Source: a virus. Taken from it: 64,000 bases of DNA. Below are positions 34,822 to 42,391 of this stretch, one piece after another; the first letter of the stretch is position 1; each line of letters begins with the position of its first letter. Location of the stretch: positions 62,001-126,000 of the IMG/VR virus record IMGVR_UViG_3300033552_000001; one strand, 5' to 3'. Made by a program: the position numbers and the translations under genes. Under the pieces are notes generated by a model that saw only the letters and a program-made list of their open reading frames with translations, was not told the origin of the DNA and did no database searches.

Positions 34822-35075
34822 TTCAATTTATAAATTATTTTATTAACTCTTACTTCCAATAATCTTTTAGCATCAAATTGTTTAATACCTTCTTTCATTG
34901 TTTTAAATTGATAATATCCCAATTCACTTAAATGATTATTAAATTGACCATTAATAGTTCTAATTGTTTTATCTTCTTTAATGAATGTGATAGTAACTAA
35001 CTTGTTTTTATTATTGATTAATAAATGAATCAATTCAGTTTTAGTTACTTTTATTGTTTCTTTTAAATCTTTCAT
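34818..35075 (-). CDS. Small basic beta protein, unknown
   Basis: An 85-residue protein: VTKTELIHLLI followed by LVTITFIKEDKTIRTINGQ, a strand pair like short phage proteins with an 'FxKxDxxxR' core, and a C-terminal part with FDAKRLLEVRVNKI. Preceded by the recurring AAACAAACAAAATG leader. Role unknown. Confidence 0.55.
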   Translation of the reverse strand: MKDLKETIKVTKTELIHLLINNKNKLVTITFIKEDKTIRTINGQFNNHLSELGYYQFKTMKEGIKQFDAKRLLEVRVNKIIYKLK

Positions 35076-35088
35076 TTTGTTTGTTTAT

Positions 35089-35481
35089 TTAACTCATTCT
35101 ATAAATATAATATATATTACCCCAATTACCTTTAATAATAGTTTCTCTTCCATCATATCCAGAAATAAATGAACCTCTTCCATTTATTTCTGAATTTCTT
35201 TTAAATAAAGAAAAGGAAACAGAATTATGATAAATTTCAGGAATTTCAGGCAAAACTAATTCTGTAAAATAGTTGCTAATAACAGCATCCCATTTTTCTT
35301 CCATTTCAGTTTCATTCAAAATCATGTAATTATTACATTCTGTTTCATCAAAATTATTACCTTCAGAATAATCTAATACTTCTTCATCTGAATTTTCATA
35401 ATAATATTCACCATCTTTTTCATAAATATCTATATTTAGAAAATCTAATAATGCTAATTTCTTTTCTGATTCTTCTTGCAT
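35089..35481 (-). CDS. Acidic phage protein, unknown
   Basis: A 130-residue acidic protein. The C-terminal block RGSFISGYDGRETIIKGNWG followed by YYIYRM matches a recurring small phage family (RG..L..YDG.E....YIYR). Overlaps the upstream gene by 28 bases. Confidence 0.6.
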   Translation of the reverse strand: MQEESEKKLALLDFLNIDIYEKDGEYYYENSDEEVLDYSEGNNFDETECNNYMILNETEMEEKWDAVISNYFTELVLPEIPEIYHNSVSFSLFKRNSEINGRGSFISGYDGRETIIKGNWGNIYYIYRMS

Positions 35482-35690
35482 ATTATTGTTTGTTTATTAT
35501 TTTCAAATTCTACAAAAGCTAACATAGCTTTATATGGACTAATTTGTTCAATTCTATATTCTTCAAAGAAACTGATATTAATAAAAATATCCCATTTACT
35601 ATATCCATAACTTTCATTTGTATAGCTGTCTGAAAGATTTTCCTCCCAGACAGCATTCATATAATTTTGTATATTTTCAAATGGATTCAT
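35454..35690 (-). CDS. Small protein, unknown
   Basis: A 78-residue acidic protein with aromatic-rich middle (YGYSKWDIFINISFFEEYRI). No family recognised. It starts one base after the MazG-like gene's stop. Confidence 0.55.
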   Translation of the reverse strand: MNPFENIQNYMNAVWEENLSDSYTNESYGYSKWDIFINISFFEEYRIEQISPYKAMLAFVEFENNKQTIICKKNQKRN

Positions 35691-36164
35691 TTATTTAAAA
35701 TTATTTGAATCAATAAAAGAAAAGTTCTTTAAAAGTTTTCCTGCTACATTTACCACAACATAAGGAAATTCTTTACTATCAGTTTCTTTAATAAAAGTTT
35801 CAATTTTAACACCTTTTTTATTAGGATGTTCTCCTGTTAAATATAAATTTTGTGTAATGCAGGCTTCTTGATAGTTTTTACAAAATTTAGTATTATTACT
35901 TTTATTTACAGCATCACATTCAATTTGATATTCTTTATCAGTAATTTGTAATAAATAATAAGCATTGGCTAAACACCATTGAGCATCTACAAAACCATTT
36001 AATTGTTCACTTCTATCATCATCTTTTACTGCTTGAATCATTTCATCAATTTCCTCATTAGTAATTAATTTAACCAATTCTAATTCCTTAATTAGATCTT
36101 TTTTTGTTTTTGGTAATTCTTTACCAACTGATAACCAATCTACTGTGTTTTTAATTACTGACAT
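35691..36164 (-). CDS. MazG-like NTP pyrophosphohydrolase
   Basis: A 157-residue protein from ATG 36164, which follows the standard leader AAACAAACAAC; a start at 36200 is less likely. NEEIDEMIQAV (Glu37, Glu38, Glu41) and SEQLNGFVDAQWCL (Glu53, Asp60) fit the metal-binding helices of the all-alpha MazG/HisE fold. VNKSNNTKFCKN and a C-terminal VVNVAGKLLKN match phage members of the family. It would remove unwanted nucleotides, or alarmones, during infection; the substrate is not visible. Confidence 0.8.
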   Translation of the reverse strand: MSVIKNTVDWLSVGKELPKTKKDLIKELELVKLITNEEIDEMIQAVKDDDRSEQLNGFVDAQWCLANAYYLLQITDKEYQIECDAVNKSNNTKFCKNYQEACITQNLYLTGEHPNKKGVKIETFIKETDSKEFPYVVVNVAGKLLKNFSFIDSNNFK

Positions 36165-36175
36165 GTTGTTTGTTT

Positions 36176-36418
36176 TTATAATTTCTTTCCCGTTAAACAA
36201 TAATAAATATTTTCAAATTGATGTTGGTAAATTGTTAATGAATGTTCTGGTAATACTACAATAGGTTCACTTTCATCACCAATTGATAAACTAAAATCTT
36301 CACAATAAATAAAGTAAATATATTGATTGTAGTTTAAATGATATTCATTACAATCTTCATAAGTTTTAATAAAAAATCCTTTTTCTATTAACCATTTTTC
36401 ATCTATTAATTTTTCCAT
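36176..36418 (-). CDS. Small acidic aromatic protein, unknown
   Basis: An 80-residue protein with Tyr-rich strands (NQYIYFIYCEDFSLSIGDE) and a helical end. No family recognised. Confidence 0.55.
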   Translation of the reverse strand: MEKLIDEKWLIEKGFFIKTYEDCNEYHLNYNQYIYFIYCEDFSLSIGDESEPIVVLPEHSLTIYQHQFENIYYCLTGKKL

Positions 36419-36419
36419 T

Positions 36420-36761
36420 TTATATTAAATAAGATTCTATTCCTTTTATATCCAAATGACTCAAATCACCATCTTCATTTATATACTGAACACATCCATC
36501 ATATTGTGAGATAATTAAATAATGTGCATTAAAATAATTAATTACTTTACCAACATAAATTTCTTGTTTGGTTTGAAATTCTTCCATTGAATATCCTTCA
36601 TATTTTTCAAGAAAAAGGTAATAAGCCATATCAAAAATTACATGAATTGCTTTTAAAATTTTAAATTCTGGATCAGCAATAAGATAACCTAACCAATTGT
36701 GATCTACAACAGTTGTTGGGTCAATTTCATCTATAATTGTTTGTGCTTCTTGTTTTGTCAT
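36420..36761 (-). CDS. Helical protein, unknown
   Basis: A 113-residue protein: an N-terminal helix (MTKQEAQTIIDEI), AHVIFD-type hydrophobic helix (ILKAIHVIFDMAYYLFLEKY) and a C-terminal region VQYINEDGDLSHLDIKGI. Function not recognised. Confidence 0.55.
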   Translation of the reverse strand: MTKQEAQTIIDEIDPTTVVDHNWLGYLIADPEFKILKAIHVIFDMAYYLFLEKYEGYSMEEFQTKQEIYVGKVINYFNAHYLIISQYDGCVQYINEDGDLSHLDIKGIESYLI

Positions 36762-36765
36762 AATT

Positions 36766-36942
36766 TTAATTATTTAAATCTGTATTTGTAATATTACAAT
36801 GTGAAACATAAAAATTATAATCTTCTTTCAAGCAATAACTTTCTGCTTTACATTCAGCATCATCAAAGTTTTTACTTTTGTATGTTTTACTTTCAACAAT
36901 TTTATCATCCAAGTAAAAATAAAATTTATATGTATGTGTCAT
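36766..36942 (-). CDS. Small protein, unknown (short frame)
   Basis: A 58-residue frame, ATG 36942 to TAA 36766-36768: MTHTYKFYFYLDDKIVESK, FDDAECKAESYCLKED. It fills the gap between neighbours exactly and its start overlaps the upstream stop by ATGA, which is the pattern of real genes here. Confidence 0.65.
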   Translation of the reverse strand: MTHTYKFYFYLDDKIVESKTYKSKNFDDAECKAESYCLKEDYNFYVSHCNITNTDLNN

Positions 36943-37151
36943 TTTATATAATTTGTTAATGCATTTATTACTTGCTTTAAATGTTCATAATTTTTAATTC
37001 TTACTAAAGGTTCAGTGTCTGGAAATCCATCATTGTAAAATATTAATTCATTAGTAATAACATTGAATTCATATTCAAAATCATTACTGTAATAAATTCT
37101 ACCAATAGAATCAGAATTAAATCCTAATTCATTTAATTGTTGTCCTGTCAT
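36939..37151 (-). CDS. Small acidic protein, unknown
   Basis: A 70-residue protein starting MTGQQLNELGFNSDSIGRIY. The start at 37151 is chosen because it overlaps the upstream stop as ATGA; a longer reading to 37196 would overlap that gene. No family recognised. Confidence 0.6.
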   Translation of the reverse strand: MTGQQLNELGFNSDSIGRIYYSNDFEYEFNVITNELIFYNDGFPDTEPLVRIKNYEHLKQVINALTNYIK

Positions 37152-37318
37152 AATAATTCTATTTGTATGTCTTCTTCTATAATTTTTGTGAGACAATTAT
37201 CTTTTGTTAAAATTTTTTCTGCATTTTCTGCCAGTTTTAATGTATTAAAAACCCCCCAAACAGAATCTTTATTAGGACTATCTAAATCTAATACAATATA
37301 TACTTTTTGCTTTTCCAT
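37148..37318 (-). CDS. Small protein, unknown (short frame)
   Basis: A 56-residue frame from ATG 37318 to TGA 37148-37150: MEKQKVYIVLDLDSPNKDSV, LKLAENAEKILTKDN. It has a strand-helix pattern. It fills the gap and is coupled to the next gene by ATGA. Confidence 0.65.
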   Translation of the reverse strand: MEKQKVYIVLDLDSPNKDSVWGVFNTLKLAENAEKILTKDNCLTKIIEEDIQIELL

Positions 37319-37331
37319 TACTTGATTTTTT

Positions 37332-37775
37332 TTATTGTGATTTTATTGCTAAATTTTCTAAAAAAGAATAATAAAAATCATAATATTCATTAAATTTATC
37401 TTGAGCTTTTTCTGTATAAATAAGAATTTCGTCCTCTTCAATCCATATTAAATCATCTATTTCTTTTTCATTTTTCTCCTTATATGTATTATTAAACTCT
37501 GCAATTAAATCTAATTCAGCTAATTCTGATGCTACTTGCAAGATATTAACTTTAATCTCATCTGTATTCATTTTTATTTTTTTAAGTTTTAAATTATATT
37601 TACCTAATAAATTTTTTAATTCCATTAATGATCCTTTTCCAAACCCTTTAATTTTTAATAAATCTTTTTCACTATACTCAGTAAATTGATCTAAATAAAG
37701 AATGTTATGTCTGTAAAAACAATTAAACAATCTTACAGTCATATCTAAATTCTTGAAAATAATTTTATCTTTCAT
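37332..37775 (-). CDS. RNA polymerase alpha-CTD-like protein fused to a small helical domain
   Basis: A 147-residue protein of two parts. Residues 9-66 read like the C-terminal domain of the RNA polymerase alpha subunit: LDMTVRLFNCF, then YLDQFTEYSEKDLLKIKGFG, KGSLMELKNLL. Arg15, Asn18, Cys19 and Gly46 match the E. coli alpha residues R265, N268, C269 and G296 that contact DNA UP elements; the K298 position is Gly. Residues 69-147 are a helical acidic domain also found alone as the gene at 39179. An internal ATG at residue 69 (37571) has a good A-rich leader. It could redirect host or phage RNA polymerase; this is inference. Confidence 0.75.
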   Translation of the reverse strand: MKDKIIFKNLDMTVRLFNCFYRHNILYLDQFTEYSEKDLLKIKGFGKGSLMELKNLLGKYNLKLKKIKMNTDEIKVNILQVASELAELDLIAEFNNTYKEKNEKEIDDLIWIEEDEILIYTEKAQDKFNEYYDFYYSFLENLAIKSQ

Positions 37776-38683
37776 TTTCTTTTTTCCTCGATGCTTGCTT
37801 CTAAAAGAACTGAATACAAAATTGTATCAGATATTTTCTCTGCAAGAGCTTCTTTTGAAGGTAATTTACCAATAGTATTAATATCAGTTACAATATCTTG
37901 TAATGAAATAAGATGTTTTAACAGAAATCCCCATAATACTTTTTCTCTACATTCACCAGTAAATGCACTACCAACATCAAAGTTGTGAAATGGGTTTGCA
38001 TTTCTCCTGTATTCCAAAGATTTTACTGTCATCAACTCCTTAATATAACTAAGTCTATTACTAACAATTGTATCAAAATCAAATTCAGCAATCTTATTTT
38101 CTGGTTTTGCAAGTTGTTGTTGATTCACAAGATTAATAGCATTAGTAATGGATTTACAAGAAAGATCTATATTATATTTATCAACAGGATAAGTAAGACA
38201 ATTAACAAAATCATCAATTTCCACTAAATCAAAAGTTTCTCCTATTAATTGATTAATTGGTATTTGAGTATCATCTTTTAAATAAGAATCAATCTCTTTT
38301 ACAATATCATCTTTAACTGGAAATCCAACATTATTAAAATATTCTTTATTGCTAGTTTCATCAATTATTATTTTAGTAAGATAAGCTGATGGTATTTGTA
38401 ATGCTTTTAAATTACCTTTTTCAAAATTAGTAATTCCTAATTGTACTCTGGTTTGTAAATTCAAAAAGCTTTGAATATGTTTTTTTAAATTAAGCTCATA
38501 TAAAGTATTGCCTTTTGAGTAATAAAGAAAGTCTCTATTAATTTCATCTTTTAAACTAATTCTAATATGAAATGGATGTACAGCTGATTTATATCCAGCT
38601 ACTGCAAATTGTGGAAAATCCCAATCTTTATTATCAAGATTTAATTGTTTATTAAATTTCTGTTTGAATTCTGCTTTTGTCAT
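37772..38683 (-). CDS. 303-residue protein, unknown
   Basis: A soluble protein with mixed strands in the first 110 residues (VHPFHIRISLKDEINRDF) and helices later (SNRLSYIKELMTVKSLEYRR, GECREKVLWGFLLKHLISLQDIV). The last 80 residues resemble small helical NTP-handling proteins in composition only. It overlaps the alpha-CTD-like gene by ATGA, so the two proteins are made together. The recurring AAAAACAACATG leader precedes its start. Confidence 0.6.
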   Translation of the reverse strand: MTKAEFKQKFNKQLNLDNKDWDFPQFAVAGYKSAVHPFHIRISLKDEINRDFLYYSKGNTLYELNLKKHIQSFLNLQTRVQLGITNFEKGNLKALQIPSAYLTKIIIDETSNKEYFNNVGFPVKDDIVKEIDSYLKDDTQIPINQLIGETFDLVEIDDFVNCLTYPVDKYNIDLSCKSITNAINLVNQQQLAKPENKIAEFDFDTIVSNRLSYIKELMTVKSLEYRRNANPFHNFDVGSAFTGECREKVLWGFLLKHLISLQDIVTDINTIGKLPSKEALAEKISDTILYSVLLEASIEEKRK

Positions 38684-38704
38684 GTTGTTTTTATTTATTT
38701 AATT

Positions 38705-38881
38705 TTAAATTAATGAGAATATAAACTCTTTACTAGAACAATTAATATTATCTAATTCACCAAGTTCAAAAATTTCTAAATTAGATCCCCAAACAGGATC
38801 AACTGTTGTTGTATGCATTTTAATACTAAAATCTTCTAAGTTATTGTCTTGGATTATTTTAATTAATTCTTTTCCTGTCAT
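38705..38881 (-). CDS. Small protein, unknown (short frame)
   Basis: A 58-residue frame from ATG 38881 to TAA 38705-38707: MTGKELIKIIQDNNLEDFSI, then TTVDPVWGSNLEIF. It starts in an ATGA overlap with the gene upstream and fills a gap that would otherwise be empty. The MTG(K/Q)(E/Q)L start is like the protein at 36939. Confidence 0.65.
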   Translation of the reverse strand: MTGKELIKIIQDNNLEDFSIKMHTTTVDPVWGSNLEIFELGELDNINCSSKEFIFSLI

Positions 38882-39189
38882 AATAGATTTTTATTTATTT
38901 TTAAAAATATTTTAAAATACTCTTCTTCAAATTTACTTTTTGTTATTTCAATTTGAAAGTTTGCCAATGAAACTAATACTATTTGTACACAATTTTCTTT
39001 TATTTTTAATACAGCAAAAAGAATATCATAAATAGTGTTATGAGAATAATCAATAACTTTTATAAAAGAATTATCGCATGCATAACATTTACCAATATAA
39101 TATTTATATCTTTTTTCAGTTTTTTCAATTTGATTGTATTCTATTTGGAGAAGTTTTATTTTTTTTAATATATCCTCTTTATTTTCCAT
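38878..39189 (-). CDS. Small protein, unknown
   Basis: A 103-residue protein: a charged N-terminal helix (KEDILKKIKLLQIEYNQI), a Cys pair (YACD), and strands (VQIVLVSLANFQIEITK). No family recognised. Overlaps the upstream gene by 11 bases. Confidence 0.55.
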   Translation of the reverse strand: MENKEDILKKIKLLQIEYNQIEKTEKRYKYYIGKCYACDNSFIKVIDYSHNTIYDILFAVLKIKENCVQIVLVSLANFQIEITKSKFEEEYFKIFLKINKNLL

Positions 39190-39415
39190 GTTTTTTAATT
39201 GCTAATTTCTCTATCACATCATAAAACTCATAATAATAATCATTAAATATTTCCTGTGCTTCTTCTTTGTAAGTTGTAATTTCTTTAGATTCATTGAATA
39301 TTAAAGCGTGTACTTCTTCATCTGTATATCCTAAATTATTCATTTCATATCTTTCAACTAACTTTAATTCAGCTAGTTCACTCACAAGCTCTAATAAATT
39401 TATTTCTATATTCAT
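39179..39415 (-). CDS. Small helical protein, free copy of the alpha-CTD-like protein's second domain
   Basis: A 78-residue protein: LLELVSELAELKLVERYEM, then ITTYKEEAQEIFNDYYYEFY and IEKLAIK. It matches residues 69-147 of the protein at 37332 (LQVASELAELDLIAEF, YTEKAQDKFNEYYDFYYSFL, ENLAIK). The two are paralogues. Function unknown. Confidence 0.7.
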   Translation of the reverse strand: MNIEINLLELVSELAELKLVERYEMNNLGYTDEEVHALIFNESKEITTYKEEAQEIFNDYYYEFYDVIEKLAIKKHGK

Positions 39416-39428
39416 ATTTGTAAATAGA

Positions 39429-39447
39429 AAAGAGGAATTACCTCTTT
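39429..39447 (-). terminator. Hairpin after the gene at 39461
   Basis: Perfect 7-base arms, AAAGAGG (39429-39435) and CCTCTTT (39441-39447), with a 5-base loop. On the minus strand it runs into TTTTCTATTTA. The T-run is short, so termination may be partial. Confidence 0.6.
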
Positions 39448-39460
39448 CCTAAGTTTAATG

Positions 39461-39802
39461 TTAAAATGAATTTAAATAATTGATTCTACTCACTTCTTGT
39501 TTTTTAATACTTACATCATCACACCATCTTACATCTGCATGAAAACCCATATAATTCTTATCAGTTTTATGGTATATAAAAGCATTGTTGTATATAATCT
39601 TTTCAGGAAATAAAGAATGGCAAAGTCCTGATGAATAACTGTAATTGCTTTTTGGTGTTACTAATACTAAATTACCTTTTAACTCATGGTGAGTTACACT
39701 TGTTGTATTAAACAGTCTCATTAATACTACATCATTAATTTCAACTACTGATTCTAATGTAACATTTTTAAATTTTGTATTAAACATTGTTAGCTTTTGC
39801 AT
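39461..39802 (-). CDS. Small protein, unknown
   Basis: A 113-residue protein from ATG 39802, which has the usual A-rich leader; ATG 39838 would add 12 residues. Strand-rich N-terminal half (VTLESVVEINDVVLMRLF), then a Gly/Ser/Tyr turn and FHADVRWCDDV. No family recognised. Followed by a hairpin. Confidence 0.55.
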   Translation of the reverse strand: MQKLTMFNTKFKNVTLESVVEINDVVLMRLFNTTSVTHHELKGNLVLVTPKSNYSYSSGLCHSLFPEKIIYNNAFIYHKTDKNYMGFHADVRWCDDVSIKKQEVSRINYLNSF

Positions 39803-39823
39803 TTTATTGTTATTTATTGGTTG

Positions 39824-39837
39824 TGGCAATATTGCCA
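39824..39837. promoter_or_regulatory. 14-bp perfect palindrome
   Basis: TGGCAATATTGCCA (39824-39837) is a perfect palindrome at the start of the gene at 39461, in the only gap of note between two small genes. It is a possible operator. Confidence 0.4.
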
Positions 39838-39849
39838 TTTATTATTATT

Positions 39850-40305
39850 TTAAATTAAATCTCTTCTAAAAAACTTACCAGCAATATTCTCATTAAAAGA
39901 ATCTTTTTCTAATACTTCTAAGATATATTGCATTTTCTGCTCGTGGTATTTTACAGATTTTTCTGATTTACAAAATACTAATATTTCTTTATTGTAATTA
40001 CCAGGATTTTTTAAAACTAACTCTGATAGTAATTTACTTGAAGAATTATAAGATTGCCAATTAGACTCTTTTGTTTCTATTTTAAATAGCTTCTTTCTTT
40101 TATCAGTAGAAATTTCAGATTTTAATAACTTCTTTTTTCTGTTTGTATAAAAACCTTTATACCCAATATATATTTTATTGCTTGTTGTTTCTGTTATTTT
40201 ATAAACAAAAAACTTCATGTCAATAGGTATACTATTAACTATTTGGTTTTTATACAACCAAGTCTTATCATTTCTATTCCTAATTACTGATACTCTTTTA
40301 GCCAT
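39850..40305 (-). CDS. SegE-like GIY-YIG endonuclease
   Basis: A 151-residue protein. FFVYKITETTSNKIYIGY (residues 32-49) is the GIY-YIG core; WQSYNSSSKLLSELVLKN and EILVFCKSEKSVKYHEQKM follow in the order seen in the SegE-type group of phage T4 (including the Glu of the HEQ segment). Such genes are mobile, and often flank or interrupt other phage genes. The two NUMOD1-like genes directly upstream may belong with it. Confidence 0.78.
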   Translation of the reverse strand: MAKRVSVIRNRNDKTWLYKNQIVNSIPIDMKFFVYKITETTSNKIYIGYKGFYTNRKKKLLKSEISTDKRKKLFKIETKESNWQSYNSSSKLLSELVLKNPGNYNKEILVFCKSEKSVKYHEQKMQYILEVLEKDSFNENIAGKFFRRDLI

Positions 40306-40715
40306 TATTCTATGTATTTAAATGTGTATATTTCTCCTGCTTTATACCCTTCTTTACAAGATCTGCTAATATTTCCTTTATTAATATTTGTTAATTCTTC
40401 AGCTTCTGACATGCTAAAATAAACACAAATCAATTTATCTTTATAATATTTAGCAATAGGAATTCTTTTAACACCATGATTTGATTTTGTGACATCTCCA
40501 ATAATAACAGGTAATATACAACTTTTAGTAAGAACAGGTTTAAACACTAATTGATAATTTTTTACTGAAGTAGATAAACAAGTTTTATAACTTCTTATAA
40601 TTTGTTTAGTTAGTTCAAATTCTTTTTCTAAATATTCAGAATTGTCACTACTATCTATAAAATGGCCTTCCAAATCATAAATGCCAATTATATAATCAAT
40701 TTTATTAATTTCCAT
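40305..40715 (-). CDS. NUMOD1-like DNA-binding protein, tandem copy 2
   Basis: A 136-residue protein. MEINKIDYIIGIYDLEGHFI opens it, and the end (PIAKYYKDKLICVYFSMSEA, then INKGNISRSCKEGYKAG) fits NUMOD1 helix-turn-helix modules that follow homing endonucleases. It has no nuclease motif. It is a close paralogue of the gene at 40733. Probably binds DNA with the SegE-like protein; this is inference. Confidence 0.65.
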   Translation of the reverse strand: MEINKIDYIIGIYDLEGHFIDSSDNSEYLEKEFELTKQIIRSYKTCLSTSVKNYQLVFKPVLTKSCILPVIIGDVTKSNHGVKRIPIAKYYKDKLICVYFSMSEAEELTNINKGNISRSCKEGYKAGEIYTFKYIE

Positions 40716-40732
40716 TTGTTTATTTTTAAGTA

Positions 40733-41143
40733 TTATTCAATATATTTAAATTGAAAAGCATTGGATTTCCATCCTGAAATACAAGATTGAGATATACTAC
40801 CTTGTGGTATAAAGGTAAGACTACTTGCCTCACTGATTGAATTATAAACACAAATAAGTTTATCATTGTAATATTTAGCAACTGCTTTTTGTTTGTTACC
40901 TCCTGTTATTAAGGTAGTTACATTACCAACACATAAAGGTAATACAGAAGATTCAATATTTTTATTTTTTAATACTAATTGATAATTACTAATAATAGAA
41001 GAGTTTTTAAGAAGACCAATTCTAATATTTGTTTTAAATAGATTAAATTGCTTTTCTAAATATTCCCAATCATCACTGCTATCAATAAAATGACCTTCTA
41101 AATCATACACACCAATTTCATATTCTATCTTATTTATTTCCAT
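40733..41143 (-). CDS. NUMOD1-like DNA-binding protein, tandem copy 1
   Basis: A 136-residue protein, same length and plan as copy 2: MEINKIEYEIGVYDLEGHFI, AVAKYYNDKLICVYNSISEA, IPQGSISQSCISGWKSN. The middle has diverged strongly while both ends are kept, typical of duplicated DNA-binding modules. Confidence 0.65.
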   Translation of the reverse strand: MEINKIEYEIGVYDLEGHFIDSSDDWEYLEKQFNLFKTNIRIGLLKNSSIISNYQLVLKNKNIESSVLPLCVGNVTTLITGGNKQKAVAKYYNDKLICVYNSISEASSLTFIPQGSISQSCISGWKSNAFQFKYIE

Positions 41144-41406
41144 TTTCTTAATTTAAAAGTGTAATAATATTTTCTATCAAGATATTCTTTTTCCTTATCC
41201 CAATCTTCAAAATAATAAACAACTACTAATTTGATTTTATTATCAGTTTCACCAATTTTCACATCTTGTATAATACTGCCAAAGTTCCATTCAGCAAAGT
41301 CTTTAGTTGCATACTCAATCAATTCTTCATCTGTTGAAAAATAACCATCTAAATCAATTCTATCTCTATGACCATCTGATGATATTAAATATATTTCATT
41401 ATCCAT
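41134..41406 (-). CDS. Small acidic protein, unknown
   Basis: A 90-residue protein: SSDGHRDRIDLDGYFSTDEE, then IKLVVVYYFEDWDKEKEYL. No family recognised. It overlaps the next gene by 10 bases. Confidence 0.55.
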   Translation of the reverse strand: MDNEIYLISSDGHRDRIDLDGYFSTDEELIEYATKDFAEWNFGSIIQDVKIGETDNKIKLVVVYYFEDWDKEKEYLDRKYYYTFKLRKWK

Positions 41407-41421
41407 AATTTCTCATTTTAT

Positions 41422-41685
41422 TTAATCAACTGTTGAGTTTTTGTAATACAAAGAAAATTGTTCATTTATTGTCAATCCTTTGTACCAATTGTTATAATCA
41501 TTTTGGATATTAGCATCATCAAATTCATAATATTTTCCATAACAATATCTCATACTGTTATTCATATCATAAAACTGTTCAAAAACATTTTTTATATCTT
41601 CTGATGCTAAATACTCACTTCTATTAAATACAGAACTTACATCATTTGTATTTAAAGGAGAATAATAATTTATTTTGATTTGCAT
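41422..41685 (-). CDS. Small protein, unknown
   Basis: An 87-residue Tyr- and Asn-rich protein with the segment RYCYGKYYEFDDANIQND. Overlaps the gene upstream by 16 bases. Function unknown. Confidence 0.55.
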   Translation of the reverse strand: MQIKINYYSPLNTNDVSSVFNRSEYLASEDIKNVFEQFYDMNNSMRYCYGKYYEFDDANIQNDYNNWYKGLTINEQFSLYYKNSTVD

Positions 41686-41861
41686 AATTTTATTTCAACT
41701 TCTAAAATTTCATATAAACTTTTATCATACTTACCATTTTCTAAGAATTTATTAATAAAAAGTTCAAATGCAAAAGTTCTAGCATTTTGTAAATTATCAG
41801 TTTCTTCCCAAGAAAACATATCTATATATTTACTTGAATCCTTGTTTTTAATTACATACAT
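41670..41861 (-). CDS. Small MYVIKNKDS-type protein
   Basis: A 63-residue protein starting MYVIKNKDSSKYIDMFSWEE, with NARTFAFELFINKF and YEILEVEIKLC. It is a paralogue of the gene at 43356 (MYVIRNKDS ... SEILEINLTI). Small phage proteins with this start are common; their role is unknown. Confidence 0.65.
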   Translation of the reverse strand: MYVIKNKDSSKYIDMFSWEETDNLQNARTFAFELFINKFLENGKYDKSLYEILEVEIKLCKSK

Positions 41862-41865
41862 ATCT

Positions 41866-42087
41866 TTATTCTATAATTTTCCATTGAACACTATCATCAA
41901 TTAAATCTTCTAATTCTATTTGTAAATAGCTATTGCCACATTCATTATAACCTGTAAATCCATTTCTTAAAATATCTTTAATTTCACTTATTCCTTTTAT
42001 TCTATGAATTCTGTTTACTATCAATAATGCTTTAGTTTCTACTAATAAATCAATAGCTTCTTTTCTATTTATTTCTTTTGTTTCCAT
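41866..42087 (-). CDS. Small protein, unknown
   Basis: A 73-residue protein: KEAIDLLVETKALLIVNR, then GYNECGNSYLQIELEDLID. Mixed alpha/beta. No family recognised. Confidence 0.55.
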   Translation of the reverse strand: METKEINRKEAIDLLVETKALLIVNRIHRIKGISEIKDILRNGFTGYNECGNSYLQIELEDLIDDSVQWKIIE

Positions 42088-42088
42088 A

Positions 42089-42391
42089 TTATTTTATGTA
42101 TTTGTATTCAATTATTGTTTTAGTATGGGGGAATACTTCTATTGCTGTTTGTTCTTTTAAGTTATCTCCACCATGTCTAAATTGAGTGTAATCTGTTTTA
42201 AAATGGACACCATCTAATAACCTTTGAAAAATAATTTCTTTATCAACAAATCCTTTTTCAGAATCATAATCTGTTTGAACTTCTTTAACTAATTCATACA
42301 AACTATTATTTTCATCTAAAGACTCACAGTCAATTAACTCTAATTCTTCAAAAACGTCACTCATTAATATTGTTTCTCTTGTTTTTTTCAT
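42089..42391 (-). CDS. Small acidic protein, unknown
   Basis: A 100-residue protein starting in an ATGA overlap with the primase-like gene (alternative ATG 42364). Acidic first half (FEELELIDCESLDENNSLYE), then GVHFKTDYTQFRHGGDNLKE. Function unknown; coupled to the primase-like gene. Confidence 0.55.
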   Translation of the reverse strand: MKKTRETILMSDVFEELELIDCESLDENNSLYELVKEVQTDYDSEKGFVDKEIIFQRLLDGVHFKTDYTQFRHGGDNLKEQTAIEVFPHTKTIIEYKYIK

